60,136 bases of DNA, from the NCBI GenBank assembly GCA_023386865.1, contig JAEWIV010000147.1:1-60136 (forward strand). The letters are read 5' to 3'. The notes below the pieces were generated by a model. The model saw only the letters and a list, made by a program, of their open reading frames with translations. It was not told the DNA's origin and ran no database searches. The stretch comes from Pseudomonadota bacterium. Its GTDB lineage: Bacteria; Pseudomonadota; Alphaproteobacteria; Reyranellales; Reyranellaceae. Position numbers and translations under genes: made by a program. Of this stretch, positions 29,277 through 38,900 are shown one piece after another (the stretch's first letter is position 1; the number at the start of each line of letters is the position of its first letter).

Positions 29277-29614
29277 ATGACTCGACCCCGTCATTCGATT
29301 CCGTTTGCGGGCACGATCAGCATATTTGCGCTCCTGTCGGCGGGTGCGCGTCCCGTCGATGGCTGGGAGCGCGGATACTATAGCGCCCTGGAAATCCACT
29401 CCCGGGCAAGGAAACCTGGGCCAGCTACTACGCAAAGCACGCGCAGGCCAGCAACAGTCCGGAAATGCGACTGGCCAATGGCGTCCGCTGGCAACTGACG
29501 ACTGACCGACGAACCAACATCGCCATACCGAGAATTGTCTGGATACCCAACCACAAGAGCCGCGACATTGCCAACCGCATGCTCGAGATGGTGCATGGCG
29601 GCGCGATGCTGTAA
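29277..29614 (+). pseudogene. small exported protein remnant, frameshifted
   Basis: Starts with ATG at 29277 and a signal-peptide-like segment (PFAGTISIFALLSAGARPVDG), then GWERGYYSALE. At about 29390-29402 the coding signal moves to another frame: GKETWASYYAKHAQASN, MRLANGVRWQLTTDRRTNIA, IPRIVWIPNHKSRDIANRML and a TAA ending at 29614. The second frame has an in-frame TAG at 29381, so it cannot start earlier; a short indel between is needed to join the parts. I do not recognise the family with confidence. The repaired product would be about 112 residues. Low confidence, since it rests on amino-acid composition and joined frames. Confidence 0.35.
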
Positions 29615-29647
29615 AGAACCGCAACGGAGCCGGGGCCGGGAGCAAAC

Positions 29648-29935
29648 GTGGACTATCTCACACTCGTCGTGCTGGTCACTCCGGCCATCATCGGCTTCGT
29701 CGCGGCGGCGGCCTTCGGCCCGAACCGCGGTAGTATCTTCGGGGCAGGCAGCATGCTCATCGCTGTTTATGTCCTGCTGCTGTTTCAGGTGACACCGCCA
29801 GATGCCGTCTCGCGGCTCGGCTCGGCTTTCGGTCTCATGCTCTTTGAATGGTTCCGATGGGCGCCGTCCTTCCTGGTTGGAGCGGCGATCGGATCGCTCA
29901 TCTTCCGGCTTCGTCGGCGCGAACCGCGAATGTGA
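29648..29935 (+). CDS. small three-helix membrane protein, unknown function
   Basis: A 95-residue protein starting at a GTG (29648) with GGGAGC five bases upstream. It has three hydrophobic segments (LTLVVLVTPAIIGFVAAAAFG; SMLIAVYVLLLFQV; WAPSFLVGAAIGSLIFRL) and a basic tail (RRREPRM). No family is recognised. It follows the broken exported gene by 33 bases on the same strand. Confidence 0.6.
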   Translation: MDYLTLVVLVTPAIIGFVAAAAFGPNRGSIFGAGSMLIAVYVLLLFQVTPPDAVSRLGSAFGLMLFEWFRWAPSFLVGAAIGSLIFRLRRREPRM

Positions 29936-29977
29936 TCGGGCGATCTCCGACGAAGGCGCAGAGACCGGCGGAACGCT

Positions 29978-30838
29978 CTAGAAGCGGCCTTGGAGGCCGC
30001 CGACAATCGAACCCTTGAGGTCGATCTGCGGTCGCGATTCTGCCGCCTGGCTCGTCCAGTCAATCGTCCCGCGAAAGTCGCCCTGCACGAACAGCCCGAG
30101 CTGGGGCACCGTTGCCCCAGGCTTGTCGACCAGCTTCAGGACGTAGCGGGCATTCACTGCACCTCCGACCGCGAACTGAATCGGCGGGCCGATCGACTTG
30201 AGGTCGAACACCGGCTTGACGCCCCACTGGAAGCCAAAGCTCATGGGCGAAACCGGGTCGAGCGCGAGAGGGCCGACTTTCGGGACGGGCCTCGGCACGG
30301 CGCCAATGATCGTGCCGCGGAAAGGAAACGACTGCGGCAGGTGATCGAGCAGGCGCATGATCTCGAGGAAGCTGCGCGTCGCGGGATCGACCGGATCGTT
30401 GCGAACCGGCACCGTCGTGAGGAAGCTCACGGTCTGGCCGGCGGGTGTCAGCACCGGAATGCGGGCAGACGAGTCGGGGGGAAGGAAGAACGGCGTCAGC
30501 ACTGGCGGCTTCAACGGCGGCAAGGTCAACGGTGGGATCAGGCGAGGCGGCTGGATGCCGCGCGGCGCGCCACCGACTTTCGCGGCCTGTTGCGGCACCA
30601 GGGCGAGCGTGATCGGCAGCTGCTCTTCCTCAAACAACTTGGCCATGGTGCGTGGTCCGACGACTCCATCGGCCTTCAGGGCATTGACCTTCTGGAACTC
30701 GAGCACACGCGCGTGCGTTCGCGGCCCAAAGTCGCCATCCACAACCAAAGGGGTAAGGCGACGGATGTGAAAGTTCAGCACATCCTGGATGGCACGGACG
30801 TCCGCGCCCTTGCAGCCCTGACTGACCAGCCGGCCCAT
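29978..30838 (-). CDS. peptidoglycan-binding-domain protein with Pro-rich linker
   Basis: A 286-residue protein. Residues 3-70 are a PG_binding_1 domain: LVSQGCKGADVRAIQDVLNF, VDGDFGPRTHARVLEFQKVN and LKADGVVGPRTMAKLF. A Pro-rich linker follows (about 95-125; PPRLIPPLTLPPLKPPVLTP). The C-terminal half is beta-rich and unassigned, with two FRGT repeats. There is no clear signal peptide although the domain suggests cell-wall contact, so export could use another route, or it may be a phage/effector-like protein. GGAGGATCG precedes the ATG at 30838. Located in the accessory stretch near the colicin M-like gene, which also concerns peptidoglycan; a link is speculative. Confidence 0.75.
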   Translation of the reverse strand: MGRLVSQGCKGADVRAIQDVLNFHIRRLTPLVVDGDFGPRTHARVLEFQKVNALKADGVVGPRTMAKLFEEEQLPITLALVPQQAAKVGGAPRGIQPPRLIPPLTLPPLKPPVLTPFFLPPDSSARIPVLTPAGQTVSFLTTVPVRNDPVDPATRSFLEIMRLLDHLPQSFPFRGTIIGAVPRPVPKVGPLALDPVSPMSFGFQWGVKPVFDLKSIGPPIQFAVGGAVNARYVLKLVDKPGATVPQLGLFVQGDFRGTIDWTSQAAESRPQIDLKGSIVGGLQGRF

Positions 30839-30960
30839 GCGATCCTCCGTTCAAGGCCATCTCGTTTCCGTACTCTCGGAGAGGCGGAAGCCGCTCGTCA
30901 AACCTCCATTGTCTTTGTGTGCGGGCGCGCGGCGGAATGAGACCAATTGCACATGCGGTG

Positions 30961-31122
30961 CTAGCGTCGACGTGTCGGCCTTCCGCTCGATGCGCATGCA
31001 GGCGCCGCAGCAAGGAAGTACTGCAGCGAACGATTATCGATTGGTATCCATTCCTGCCCGAAGAATTGCGCATCCAGATAAGCCGCCGTGATGCGGCCTC
31101 GGCTGCTACGGACGATGAACAT
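30961..31122 (-). CDS. possible 53-residue protein of unknown function
   Basis: ATG at 31122 has a strong AAAGGAG seven bases upstream. It encodes MFIVRSSRGRITAAY, then DAQFFGQEWIPIDNRSLQYF, ending at TAG (30961). The first 40 residues look protein-like; the last 12 are Arg/Ser-rich and may reflect a frameshift near 31000. It lies upstream of the peptidoglycan-binding gene on the same strand. The rest of 30839-31303 shows no supported gene. Confidence 0.4.
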   Translation of the reverse strand: MFIVRSSRGRITAAYLDAQFFGQEWIPIDNRSLQYFLAAAPACASSGRPTRRR

Positions 31123-31303
31123 GTCAGACTCCTTTCACGACGCAGCCGCGAGTGTGGCCCGCCTTGGAGTGGGCAGATGTGATTTACCGCACATCGGCGA
31201 CGGAAGGCGGTGCAGCAGCCCCTGCTACTGAAGCTTTTGCAGCGACGTACTGCTTGTGCATTCCCCACCACTCCTGTCTCATGCGCGCAGGAGGAATCAA
31301 GAC

Positions 31304-32602
31304 GTGACCGATCAGCAGCCGAGGCCCCTCAAAGGTGCATGGGGCATGACTGCCCTGCTCCTCCTGTTCATGCTGATCAACTTCGCCGACAAGGTGGTGG
31401 TCGGCCTGGCCGCCCGGCCGATCATGGCCGAGCTGAAGCTCAGCCCCGAGCAGTTCGGCCTGCTCGGCTCGTCGTTCTTCTTCCTGTTCGCGATCTCGGG
31501 TGTCGTGGTCGGCTTCATCACCAATCGCGTCCAGACCCGCCACACGCTTCTGGCCATGGCGATCATCTGGTCGCTCGTGCAGTTCCCCATGCTGGGCATG
31601 GTCACGTTCGAAATGCTGATCGCCTGTCGGATCATCCTGGGCGCGGGCGAAGGGCCGGCCGCGCCGGTCGCCCTACACTCCATCTACAAGTGGTTTCCCG
31701 ACCCGCTGCGCGGCGTGCCGACGGCGATCATCGCCCAGGGCTCGGCGCTGGGCGTCATCATCGCCGTGCCGACGCTCAACTGGATCATCGTCAACCATTC
31801 CTGGCATTGGGCATTCGGCGCGCTGGGCGTCGCGGGCCTCGCCTGGGCGGTGCTCTGGATGATCTTCGGCCGCGAAGGAACGCTGGTCGACCAGCCCGCC
31901 ACTGCCGCCGAGGGCATGGTCGAATGCGTGCCCTACCGCCGTCTGCTCACCTGCCCCAGCATCGTCGCCACGTGCTGCGCCGGCTTCGCCAGCTACTGGG
32001 GGCTGGCGCTCGGCCTGACCTGGTTCACTTCCTACCTGGTCGACGGCCTGGGCTACAGCCAGACGGTGGGCGGCAACCTCACCATCCTGCCCTGGATCTT
32101 CGGCATGTGCGTGGTGCTGGCGGGCGGCTGGCTCTCGCAGCGTCTCAAGAAGACCGGGGTCTCGAGCCGGCTGAGCCGCGGCGTCCTCGCGGCTTCCACC
32201 GTGGCGCTGGGCGGCTGCATCCTGCCCTTCGTCGGCAGCATGCCGACGCCCGGCCTCAAGGTGGCCTTCCTGGTCGTCGGCGCCGCCATCGGCAGCTCGA
32301 TCTTCGTCGTGACGCCGATGATCGTGAGCGAGCTGACGCCGCAGCCCCAGCGCGCCGCCATGCTCGCCATCACCTCCTCGATCGTCACCCTGGCCGGCGT
32401 CATCGCCCCGCTCGCCATGGGCGCCGTCATCCAGAACGCATCGTCGCCGCTCGCCGGCTACGAACAGAGCTACGTCATCCTGGGCGGACTGCTGCTGGCC
32501 GGCGGCATCATCGGCCTGCTGTTCATCCGCCCCGAGGCTGACCGGGCGCGGCTCGCGGCGCATACCGTCGTGCTGCCCGCCGTGGTACCGGCTCGAGCCT
32601 GA
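31304..32602 (+). CDS. MFS transporter (anion:cation symporter / ACS-like)
   Basis: Major facilitator with 12 predicted membrane segments, 432 residues. The motif A-like region is FITNRVQTRHTLLAMAIIWS (loop 2-3), with RIILGAGEGPAAPVALHSIYKW, typical of the ACS family (hexuronate, tartrate, phthalate and similar organic anions), in segment 4. The start is the GTG at 31304 with GGAGGAAT immediately upstream; the preceding open frame is not coding. It is 30 bp upstream of an exported MetX-like hydrolase and may be cotranscribed with it. Substrate probably a carboxylate; not determinable here. Confidence 0.88.
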   Translation: MTDQQPRPLKGAWGMTALLLLFMLINFADKVVVGLAARPIMAELKLSPEQFGLLGSSFFFLFAISGVVVGFITNRVQTRHTLLAMAIIWSLVQFPMLGMVTFEMLIACRIILGAGEGPAAPVALHSIYKWFPDPLRGVPTAIIAQGSALGVIIAVPTLNWIIVNHSWHWAFGALGVAGLAWAVLWMIFGREGTLVDQPATAAEGMVECVPYRRLLTCPSIVATCCAGFASYWGLALGLTWFTSYLVDGLGYSQTVGGNLTILPWIFGMCVVLAGGWLSQRLKKTGVSSRLSRGVLAASTVALGGCILPFVGSMPTPGLKVAFLVVGAAIGSSIFVVTPMIVSELTPQPQRAAMLAITSSIVTLAGVIAPLAMGAVIQNASSPLAGYEQSYVILGGLLLAGGIIGLLFIRPEADRARLAAHTVVLPAVVPARA

Positions 32603-32632
32603 TCCGAAGGACCTGACCCGAAGGAGGATCGC

Positions 32633-33760
32633 ATGCCCGCTTCATTTGGCCGCCGTCCGCTGCTCGCGACCCTGCCGCTCGCCTCGCTTCTGGCGAGCGC
32701 CGCGCAGGCCCAGGGCGATCCGCTCAAGCGGAAGAAGGGCACCTTCAAGATCAAGGATTTCCGCCTCGAAAGCGGCACCGTGATGCCGGAGGTCACGATC
32801 GCCTACGAGACCTACGGCACCCTGGCGCCCGATGGCCGCAACGCGGTGCTGCTGACCCACGGCTACACGTCGGGCCAGCACATGGCGGGCCGCTCCGGCG
32901 CGAACGGCGCCGAAGGCTCGTGGGACGGGCTGGTCGGCCCCGGCAAGGCGATCGACACCGACCGGCTGTTCGTCGTGTCGTCGAACATGCTGGGCTCGTC
33001 CTACGGCTCGACCAATCCCGCCTTCGCCAATCCGGCGACCGGCAAGCCCTACGGCCCTGACTTCCCCGACATCACCCTGGTCGACATCGTCAACGCCCAG
33101 AAGGCGCTGCTCGACGGTCTCGGTGTAAAACACCTGGTCGCGGTCGCCGGGCCGTCATTCGGCGGCTACCAGGCCTTCCAATGGGGCGTCACTCATCCCG
33201 ACTTCATGGACGGGCTGGTGGCTGTCGTCACCGCGCCCAAGGGCTCGGGCGGCGAGGCGGCGGTGAAGTCGCTGGTCGACTTCCTGGCCAAGGATCCCAA
33301 CTGGAACGGCGGCCACTACTACGACAAGGGCGGCGTCACCGGCATCCTGACCGAGATGCGCGTGGCGACGCTGAAGCGCTACGGCATCGACGAGCAGCTC
33401 GCCGCCAAGTTCCCCGACAAGGAGGCGCGCGAAGCCGAAATCAAGCGGCGCGCCGAGACCTGGTCGAAGGTGTTCGACGCCAACTCGCTGGTCGTGCTGC
33501 GCAAGGCCTCGGTGCGCTTCGACGCCGAGAAGGATATGGCCAGGATCAAGGCCAAGGTCCTCTACGTGCTGTCGCGCACCGACAAGGTCTTCCCACCCTC
33601 GATCGCACCCGATGTCATGGCCAAGCTCAAGGCCGCGGGCGTCAGCGCCGACTATTTCGAGATCGACAGTGATTTCGGCCACTCTGCCTCGGGCCTCGAC
33701 GCCGCCAAGTGGGCGCCGCGGCTCAAGACCTTCATGGCGGGACTGGAGAAGCGGAGCTAG
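32633..33760 (+). CDS. exported alpha/beta hydrolase of homoserine O-acetyltransferase (MetX)-like family
   Basis: A 375-residue protein. The N-terminus is a signal peptide (RRPLLATLPLASLLASAAQAQ, cut near 27), unusual for this family, which is otherwise cytoplasmic. The fold signatures match MetX: VTIAYETYGTLAPDGRNAVL, VVSSNMLGSSYGSTNP, nucleophile elbow AGPSFGGYQAFQWGV (Ser about 174), SRTDKVFPP (Asp about 316) and DFGHSASGLD (His about 349). The active-site triad is complete. Periplasmic location makes methionine biosynthesis unlikely; it is more probably an esterase or acyl hydrolase. It follows the MFS gene closely and could process the transported compound. Confidence 0.85.
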   Translation: MPASFGRRPLLATLPLASLLASAAQAQGDPLKRKKGTFKIKDFRLESGTVMPEVTIAYETYGTLAPDGRNAVLLTHGYTSGQHMAGRSGANGAEGSWDGLVGPGKAIDTDRLFVVSSNMLGSSYGSTNPAFANPATGKPYGPDFPDITLVDIVNAQKALLDGLGVKHLVAVAGPSFGGYQAFQWGVTHPDFMDGLVAVVTAPKGSGGEAAVKSLVDFLAKDPNWNGGHYYDKGGVTGILTEMRVATLKRYGIDEQLAAKFPDKEAREAEIKRRAETWSKVFDANSLVVLRKASVRFDAEKDMARIKAKVLYVLSRTDKVFPPSIAPDVMAKLKAAGVSADYFEIDSDFGHSASGLDAAKWAPRLKTFMAGLEKRS

Positions 33761-33761
33761 C

Positions 33762-34298
33762 TCAACGGAGCGACGGATCGCTGTAATCTGGCAGTCCAGC
33801 AACCGAAGCATTGCAGGTCCTGAGCTGGGTGACGGCGTCGTAGGTGTCGGACAACACCATCGCCGCGATCAGCGAACCTTGGTAAAAACGAGCAGGCTCG
33901 TTTTCTCCATGAAGTCCGACAGGAATGCCACGCTCATCTCGGCCTTCGAGAGGGCGACCGCTGAATCCATGGCTACCGCCTTCAGCACTTCCTCGTACGT
34001 CGCGTCGTTTCCGAACACGAACTTCAACCGATAGCCCTTCCCCGGCTTCGCGAAGTGCCAGCTGTCGCGAGCGATCGCGAAGTCGAGGCCACCATCGAAG
34101 CCGACAGATATGAGCATCGCAGTCCCGCCAGGAAAGCCGCGGACGGCGTAGCACACGTTGCCGGCGTTGGTGTCGACGTAGATGCCCCACGAACCGCCTT
34201 CACCCTATTTGGGCTTATCACGGTTCTCGGCTGCCGCCGGTCCGGCCACAATGCCCACCAGCAACACGATCATCAGCGATAAGGTCTTGAACGGCATC
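33762..34298 (-). pseudogene. exported small protein interrupted by in-frame TAG and a 3' frameshift
   Basis: ATG at 34298 encodes a clear signal peptide (FKTLSLMIVLLVGIVAGPAAA) and ENRDKPK, then TAG at 34205-34207. In the same frame the protein-like sequence resumes at once: GEGGSWGIYVDTNAGNVCYA, GFDGGLDFAIARDSWHFAKP, LKFVFGNDATYEEVLKAVAM, ending at TGA near 33869. Another frame continues with protein-like AVTQLRTCNASVAGLPDYSD to 33762, implying a frameshift near 33870. Two lesions suggest a decayed gene; each could also be a sequence error. Unrecognised family: a small secreted protein with few cysteines. GGAGGAACACCG lies upstream of the ATG. Confidence 0.5.
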
Positions 34299-34403
34299 GG
34301 TGTTCCTCCTCGCCTGAGAGACGAGGCTCGGCCCACGAGCGTTACGCGGGGATTTCGTATTCGGAATCAGCCGGCTAGACTGAGCTGAACGTCGGAGACA
34401 ACC

Positions 34404-35012
34404 TTGGCGAGAGCGCCGATCCCAGCGGCTGACCTGTCGGATATCGAGTTGGTCGACAATGTCCTGCAAGGGGTGCCAGGGGCCGTCGACGCGTTCTACC
34501 ATCGCCACAGCCGCCTGATTTATCACTGCATCCGTTCGCGTACCGGAGGACAGGATGTCGACGACATCTTCCAGGCCTTCTTCGAGCGTCTGCTCAAGAC
34601 CGGCTTCCGGGCGCTGCAGCTTTGGCAGCGCGGCAGCTCGCTTCCCGTCTACCTTTCCAGCGTGATCCGCAACTTCGTGACCGACTTCCACCGTGCCAAG
34701 CGCATGCGGGAGGAAACGGTCGGCGGCGCGATGGAGCTGGAGCCGCTCTCGGGAGCCCAGGCCGAGACGATCACGGCGGCCACCCATCTCAAGGAACTTC
34801 GGCACATTGGCATCCGTGCCTGGGCCGTGCTCGAAGCCAGGGACCGCCGGCTCGTCTGCGACCGGTTGCATCGCGACCTGGACAACGAAACCATCGCCAG
34901 TCGGCTGAAACTGTCGATGGGGGCTCTGCGGACCGCGATGTCGCGCGCACAGGCGCGCTATCTCGCGCAGGTGCGCGAGCTTGCGCCCGAATTCTTTCCG
35001 GACAGGGCGTAA
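34404..35012 (+). CDS. ECF-type RNA polymerase sigma factor
   Basis: A 202-residue sigma-70-family factor with regions 2 and 4 only. Region 2 spans about residues 15-100 (VDAFYHRHSRLIYHCIRSRT; DVDDIFQAFFERLL; SVIRNFVTDFHRAKRMREE). The region 4 helix-turn-helix spans about 140-195 (LEARDRRLVCDRL; NETIASRLKLSMGALRTAMS). It begins at TTG (34404) with GGAG nine bases upstream; no better in-frame ATG is seen. A membrane protein with the features of an anti-sigma factor follows 48 bp downstream, and then a CHAT protease. It probably directs transcription of its own operon, but I found no convincing matching promoter upstream. Confidence 0.88.
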   Translation: MARAPIPAADLSDIELVDNVLQGVPGAVDAFYHRHSRLIYHCIRSRTGGQDVDDIFQAFFERLLKTGFRALQLWQRGSSLPVYLSSVIRNFVTDFHRAKRMREETVGGAMELEPLSGAQAETITAATHLKELRHIGIRAWAVLEARDRRLVCDRLHRDLDNETIASRLKLSMGALRTAMSRAQARYLAQVRELAPEFFPDRA

Positions 35013-35060
35013 CGACATGTCGACCGGACCCGTCCTGTTGTTTGATGGTAAGATCAAACC

Positions 35061-35909
35061 ATGAACGCTCGCCCGCCCGACGGAAGCGACGAACCGGAGG
35101 CGGTTGACCAGGTGATGCTGGCCGTCCTGTCGAACCGCGGGCGCGACGCCACCGTGCTGTCGCGAGACCAGGAACGGCTGCTCGACGACTGGGTGGCGGG
35201 CCGGCTCGCACCCGATGAGGCGGAGCGCGCCGCCGTCCTCGTCCGGCAGAACACGCTAGCGGCCGAGCGCGTTCTCGAGCGCCGGTTGCAGGCCGCCGCC
35301 AGCGAGAGTCCGCCGGTTCCCGAGCAACTCAGGGCGCAGATCCTCAAGGCGAGCGCACCACCAAGGACGTCGACGATCGGCGCCTGGTGGCGTTCGCTTG
35401 GCCGCTGGCGGTGGACCAGCGTTGCCGGCGCAGCGGCGCTGGCCTCGATCCTGGTGGTGGTCGGGATGCCGGTCCTGCAGCACATGATGAGGGGCGGTGG
35501 CCCCTTGCAGGTGGCGATGGTGACGATCAACGACCGCGACCCGCTGTTCGAAGCGTCCGACCTCCGCATGAGAGGAGCGACGCCACCCGGTCCGGTGGCC
35601 GGCGAGCGTTTCCGCGACATCGAAATGCCGACCAGCCTGCTCAAGGATCTCCTTGCGACGACAGGCCAGGCCAAGAGCGCAACGTCGAGCGAGGTCGAGC
35701 GCTATGTCCTCGGCGCCGGCCAGACGCCCGATCATCCGATCCAGGTGATCGTCGATTCCTCCCTGAAGCAAAGGCTCGACGCGACCGCTGGCGATCGAAT
35801 GCTGGTGCGCGTCTACGACCTGAACGATCCGCGCTCGGCCAACGTCAAGAACCTGGTCGGCCTGTCGCCTGGCAACAAGCGGGCTTTTCTCCTCACTGTC
35901 AGGCCGTGA
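35061..35909 (+). CDS. single-pass membrane protein, putative anti-sigma factor
   Basis: A 282-residue protein with an N-terminal cytoplasmic part (1-118), one membrane segment (about 119-140: TSVAGAAALASILVVVGMPV) and a 140-residue outside domain. The cytoplasmic part has RLLDDWVAGRLAPDEAERAA followed by AERVLERRL, the pattern of anti-sigma domains without a zinc motif. The outer domain is unassigned (VAMVTINDRDPLFEASDLRM; EVERYVLGAGQTPDHPIQVI). Position right after an ECF sigma gene supports the anti-sigma role. Its TGA overlaps the GTG start of the CHAT protease gene, so the two proteins should be made in a fixed ratio. Role is inferred from topology and context. Confidence 0.7.
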   Translation: MNARPPDGSDEPEAVDQVMLAVLSNRGRDATVLSRDQERLLDDWVAGRLAPDEAERAAVLVRQNTLAAERVLERRLQAAASESPPVPEQLRAQILKASAPPRTSTIGAWWRSLGRWRWTSVAGAAALASILVVVGMPVLQHMMRGGGPLQVAMVTINDRDPLFEASDLRMRGATPPGPVAGERFRDIEMPTSLLKDLLATTGQAKSATSSEVERYVLGAGQTPDHPIQVIVDSSLKQRLDATAGDRMLVRVYDLNDPRSANVKNLVGLSPGNKRAFLLTVRP

Positions 35910-38900
35910 CGGCCAACCCCGCCGCTCGCGCCAGACAGTGGCTCGCCGCCTGCGGCGCCCTTGTCGGCCTGGCGGTCGCCATGCCGACGGCGACAACGGC
36001 CCAGCCGATAGCCGACCCGACCATCGAGGCCGATGTCGACCGCGTCAGCACCCTCATTCGCGACGGACGCAACCTCGATGCGGTCGACCTAGCCAAGAAG
36101 GTGGCGGCTGCCGCGCCGCCGGCCGAGCGCCAGAGTATCTATCAATGGGCCGGGTGGGTGTGCCGGGTCACCGGGGATATCGACTGCGCTCACGACCTGC
36201 TGGCGATCAGCCTTCCCCAACTCGACACGCTTTTGAAGACACCCAACCCCGATCGTCGGACCGTATCGCATAACCTGTTGCTGACGACGTCCTACATGGT
36301 CGCCACCGGCGACTACGAGACGTCCGCCGGGCTCCTGACTGCGGGCTTCATCGCCGAAGCCGCGTCTGTCGTGCAGGACCCACTCCTCTTCGCGGAACTG
36401 CAGTTGCTGGCCGCGCAACGAGCGAGGGGTGTTTCGGATTTTGCAGCATCGCGCGACCATGTCGACAAGGCGCTCGTCGCCATCTTTTCCTTGGTCGGTT
36501 CAAGCCGCTTCGACGCGTCGCGGCTCCTCGTGCGAGCCATCAGCCAGCTCGTGGCCAACTACGATACCGAGCGTGCGCTACGCCTGCTGGCTGCCGGCGA
36601 TGCGCTGCTCCAGACGATTGCGCCCAACAGCTCCCTTTTCCTGGAGTTCTTGCTGCTGCGAGCCGACCTCATGGCGTTCGGCCGCGACTACGTCGGCGCC
36701 GCCAAGGTAATGCAGCTCGGGCTGACGAAGCTCGAGCGACTGCAGCTTGGGCCCAAGCACAAGCTGGCAATCCGGGTGTCCGCCTACAACCATCTCCTGG
36801 GCCTGGAGATCCTGCGCGGCGGGTTCGACACGGCACGCGACCTCCTGAGATCGCACCCCCTCATGGCCGTCAAGGCCGAGATCCTGGCACGCGGCCATTT
36901 CGAGAACGGAAACGAATTCGACTTCGCGCTGGCCGAGGAGTTCGTCCAATTGATGATCGGCGATCCGGCCAAGACCGGCTGGGGCGACCTGATGGTGATG
37001 TCTCCGCGCTGGACGAAGGACCCCCAGGAAATCCGCAGTTTCGAGGCTTTCGGCCAGGCAGCGGTAGGGCTTCAGCTCGTCAAGGCAGGCCGGCTGGACG
37101 AAGCCCGGATCGCTCTCGTCAGTGCTGCCAGGAGGCGCCTGGACGTCATCCGCGACGAGTATCGCAAGTCCGCTTACGCCGCGCCTCTGCCTCGCTGGGC
37201 CGATATCGTTCTCGCGGATTTCGCCATTGAAGCGACGCTTTCCCAGGCGACGCCCGACTACGACCTGATCGTCCAGGCCAGCGTGCTCCTGAACCGGACC
37301 ATTGCCACCAGTGCCGACGATGCGCTCACTCTCCAGGCCGTCCAGTTTTCAGAAGACGGCAAGCGCACCGCGCAGAGCCTGCAGACAATCGAGTATCAGC
37401 AGGCTGCCTGGGAAAAGGAGCAGATCCTGGCTCTGACCAAGCGCGTCCTCTCGTCCGACGAAGGCGCCAGGGAAACGCTCGCGCGGGAGCGCCAGCGTAC
37501 TCTCTTCGCCGGCAACGAGTTCACCCGGCAACTCCAGCGCCTCCGCGTGGCATTGCGGGAAAAGGGCGGCAGGGGTGCCATCGACACCGTCGCAAGCCTG
37601 GCGACAGTGCAACAGTTGCTGCTGGCCGACGAAGCGCTCGTCCTGCACGCGGCGCTCCTCGGGCGCATCGGCAAAGTCTGCATCCGCGCCGACGGGGTGC
37701 AGTCCTCGATGCAGGCGATGGACGGCACGGCGCGTACCGACGCCCGACTCGTGATGGCGGCCTTGACGGCCGGGCATCCGGCATCGAACGAGGCGGACAG
37801 CCAGTTTCCGGCCGCCCAGGCCGTGCGCCTGGGCAAGCTGCTGTTCGGCGGACTGGAAGACTGCCTGCGGCGAAGTCCGCGGGTCTATCTCGTCTCCTCA
37901 CCCGACACCGTGGAACAAGTGCCGCCGGCCGCCCTTCTCGCCGACGTTCCGCCCGCGCTGGGCAATGGTTACGACCTGCGCGCCGCGCGGTGGCTGATCC
38001 GCGATCATGCCTTCGTCCGGACCAGTTCGATCAATGCCTTCGTCGCCACCAAGAGGCTGTCCAGACTACGAAGCGCGACCTTGGACTATCTCGGCGTCGG
38101 CGATCCCGTGCTCGCCCCGGCGAGTCCCGACGTGGTGGCGTCGCGTGGCGGACTGAATTCGCTGCAGGAACTGCCGGAAACGGCGGAAGAGGTCCAGCGC
38201 GTCGCGGGCCTGTTCGACAAGGCGAAGGTGCGGCTGCTGCAACGACAGTCGGCGACCGAAGAGGACTTCCGCCTGCAGCCGCTGTCGGAATTCGACGTCA
38301 TCCACTTCGCCACGCACGGTCTGATCCGCGAAGAGCTGCCCGGACTGGCCGAGCCGTCCCTGGTGTTCACCCCCCGTCGCGGCAGCGACGTTCTGAACGA
38401 CGGCCTGCTGACGGCTTCCCAGATCGCCACCTTGCCCTTGCGGGCGCGTCTCGTCGTGCTGTCGGCCTGCAACTCCGCACGCTACGCACCGACCATCATC
38501 GACAGCGGCATCCAGGGCCTGTCGACATCCTTCGCCATCGCCGGTGTGCCGTCGATGATCGCGGCGCTCTGGCCGATCGAAAGCGCCCTCGCCCGCGACC
38601 TGATCATCGATACCTTCCGTACGGCCCGAGGCGGCAATGCCGCGATCGCCGATGCCATGGCGATGGCGGTACGTCGGCACCTCGACGGTCCGACGGCGAG
38701 GCCGCTGCTCCATCCGCGCTTCTGGGCCGCCCTGGTCGTGCTGGGTGATGGATCGATCGGCCTCAACGCCTCCGCCCCGACGGCCAAGCGCGAACTCGGG
38801 CCGTTTGCCAACGTCGACTCGGCCGAACGGGCGTCGATCGTCTCGGCGTCATCGGTGGACACGGATTTCGTTTCATCCGCGCTGGGGCGTTGGACGGGAC

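Noticed and set aside
29010..29645. 211-codon minus-strand frame
   Set aside because: Cys/Trp/Arg-rich, low-quality composition; the plus-strand frames here are more protein-like.
34318..34403. Sigma-autoregulated promoter (GGAATC ... CGTC) before the ECF sigma gene
   Set aside because: The spacing of about 21 bases does not match known ECF promoters (16-17), so I do not claim it.
35387..35905. 519-bp upstream extension of the CHAT frame
   Set aside because: It lies out of frame inside the putative anti-sigma gene and would remove the signal peptide; the GTG at 35906 is better.
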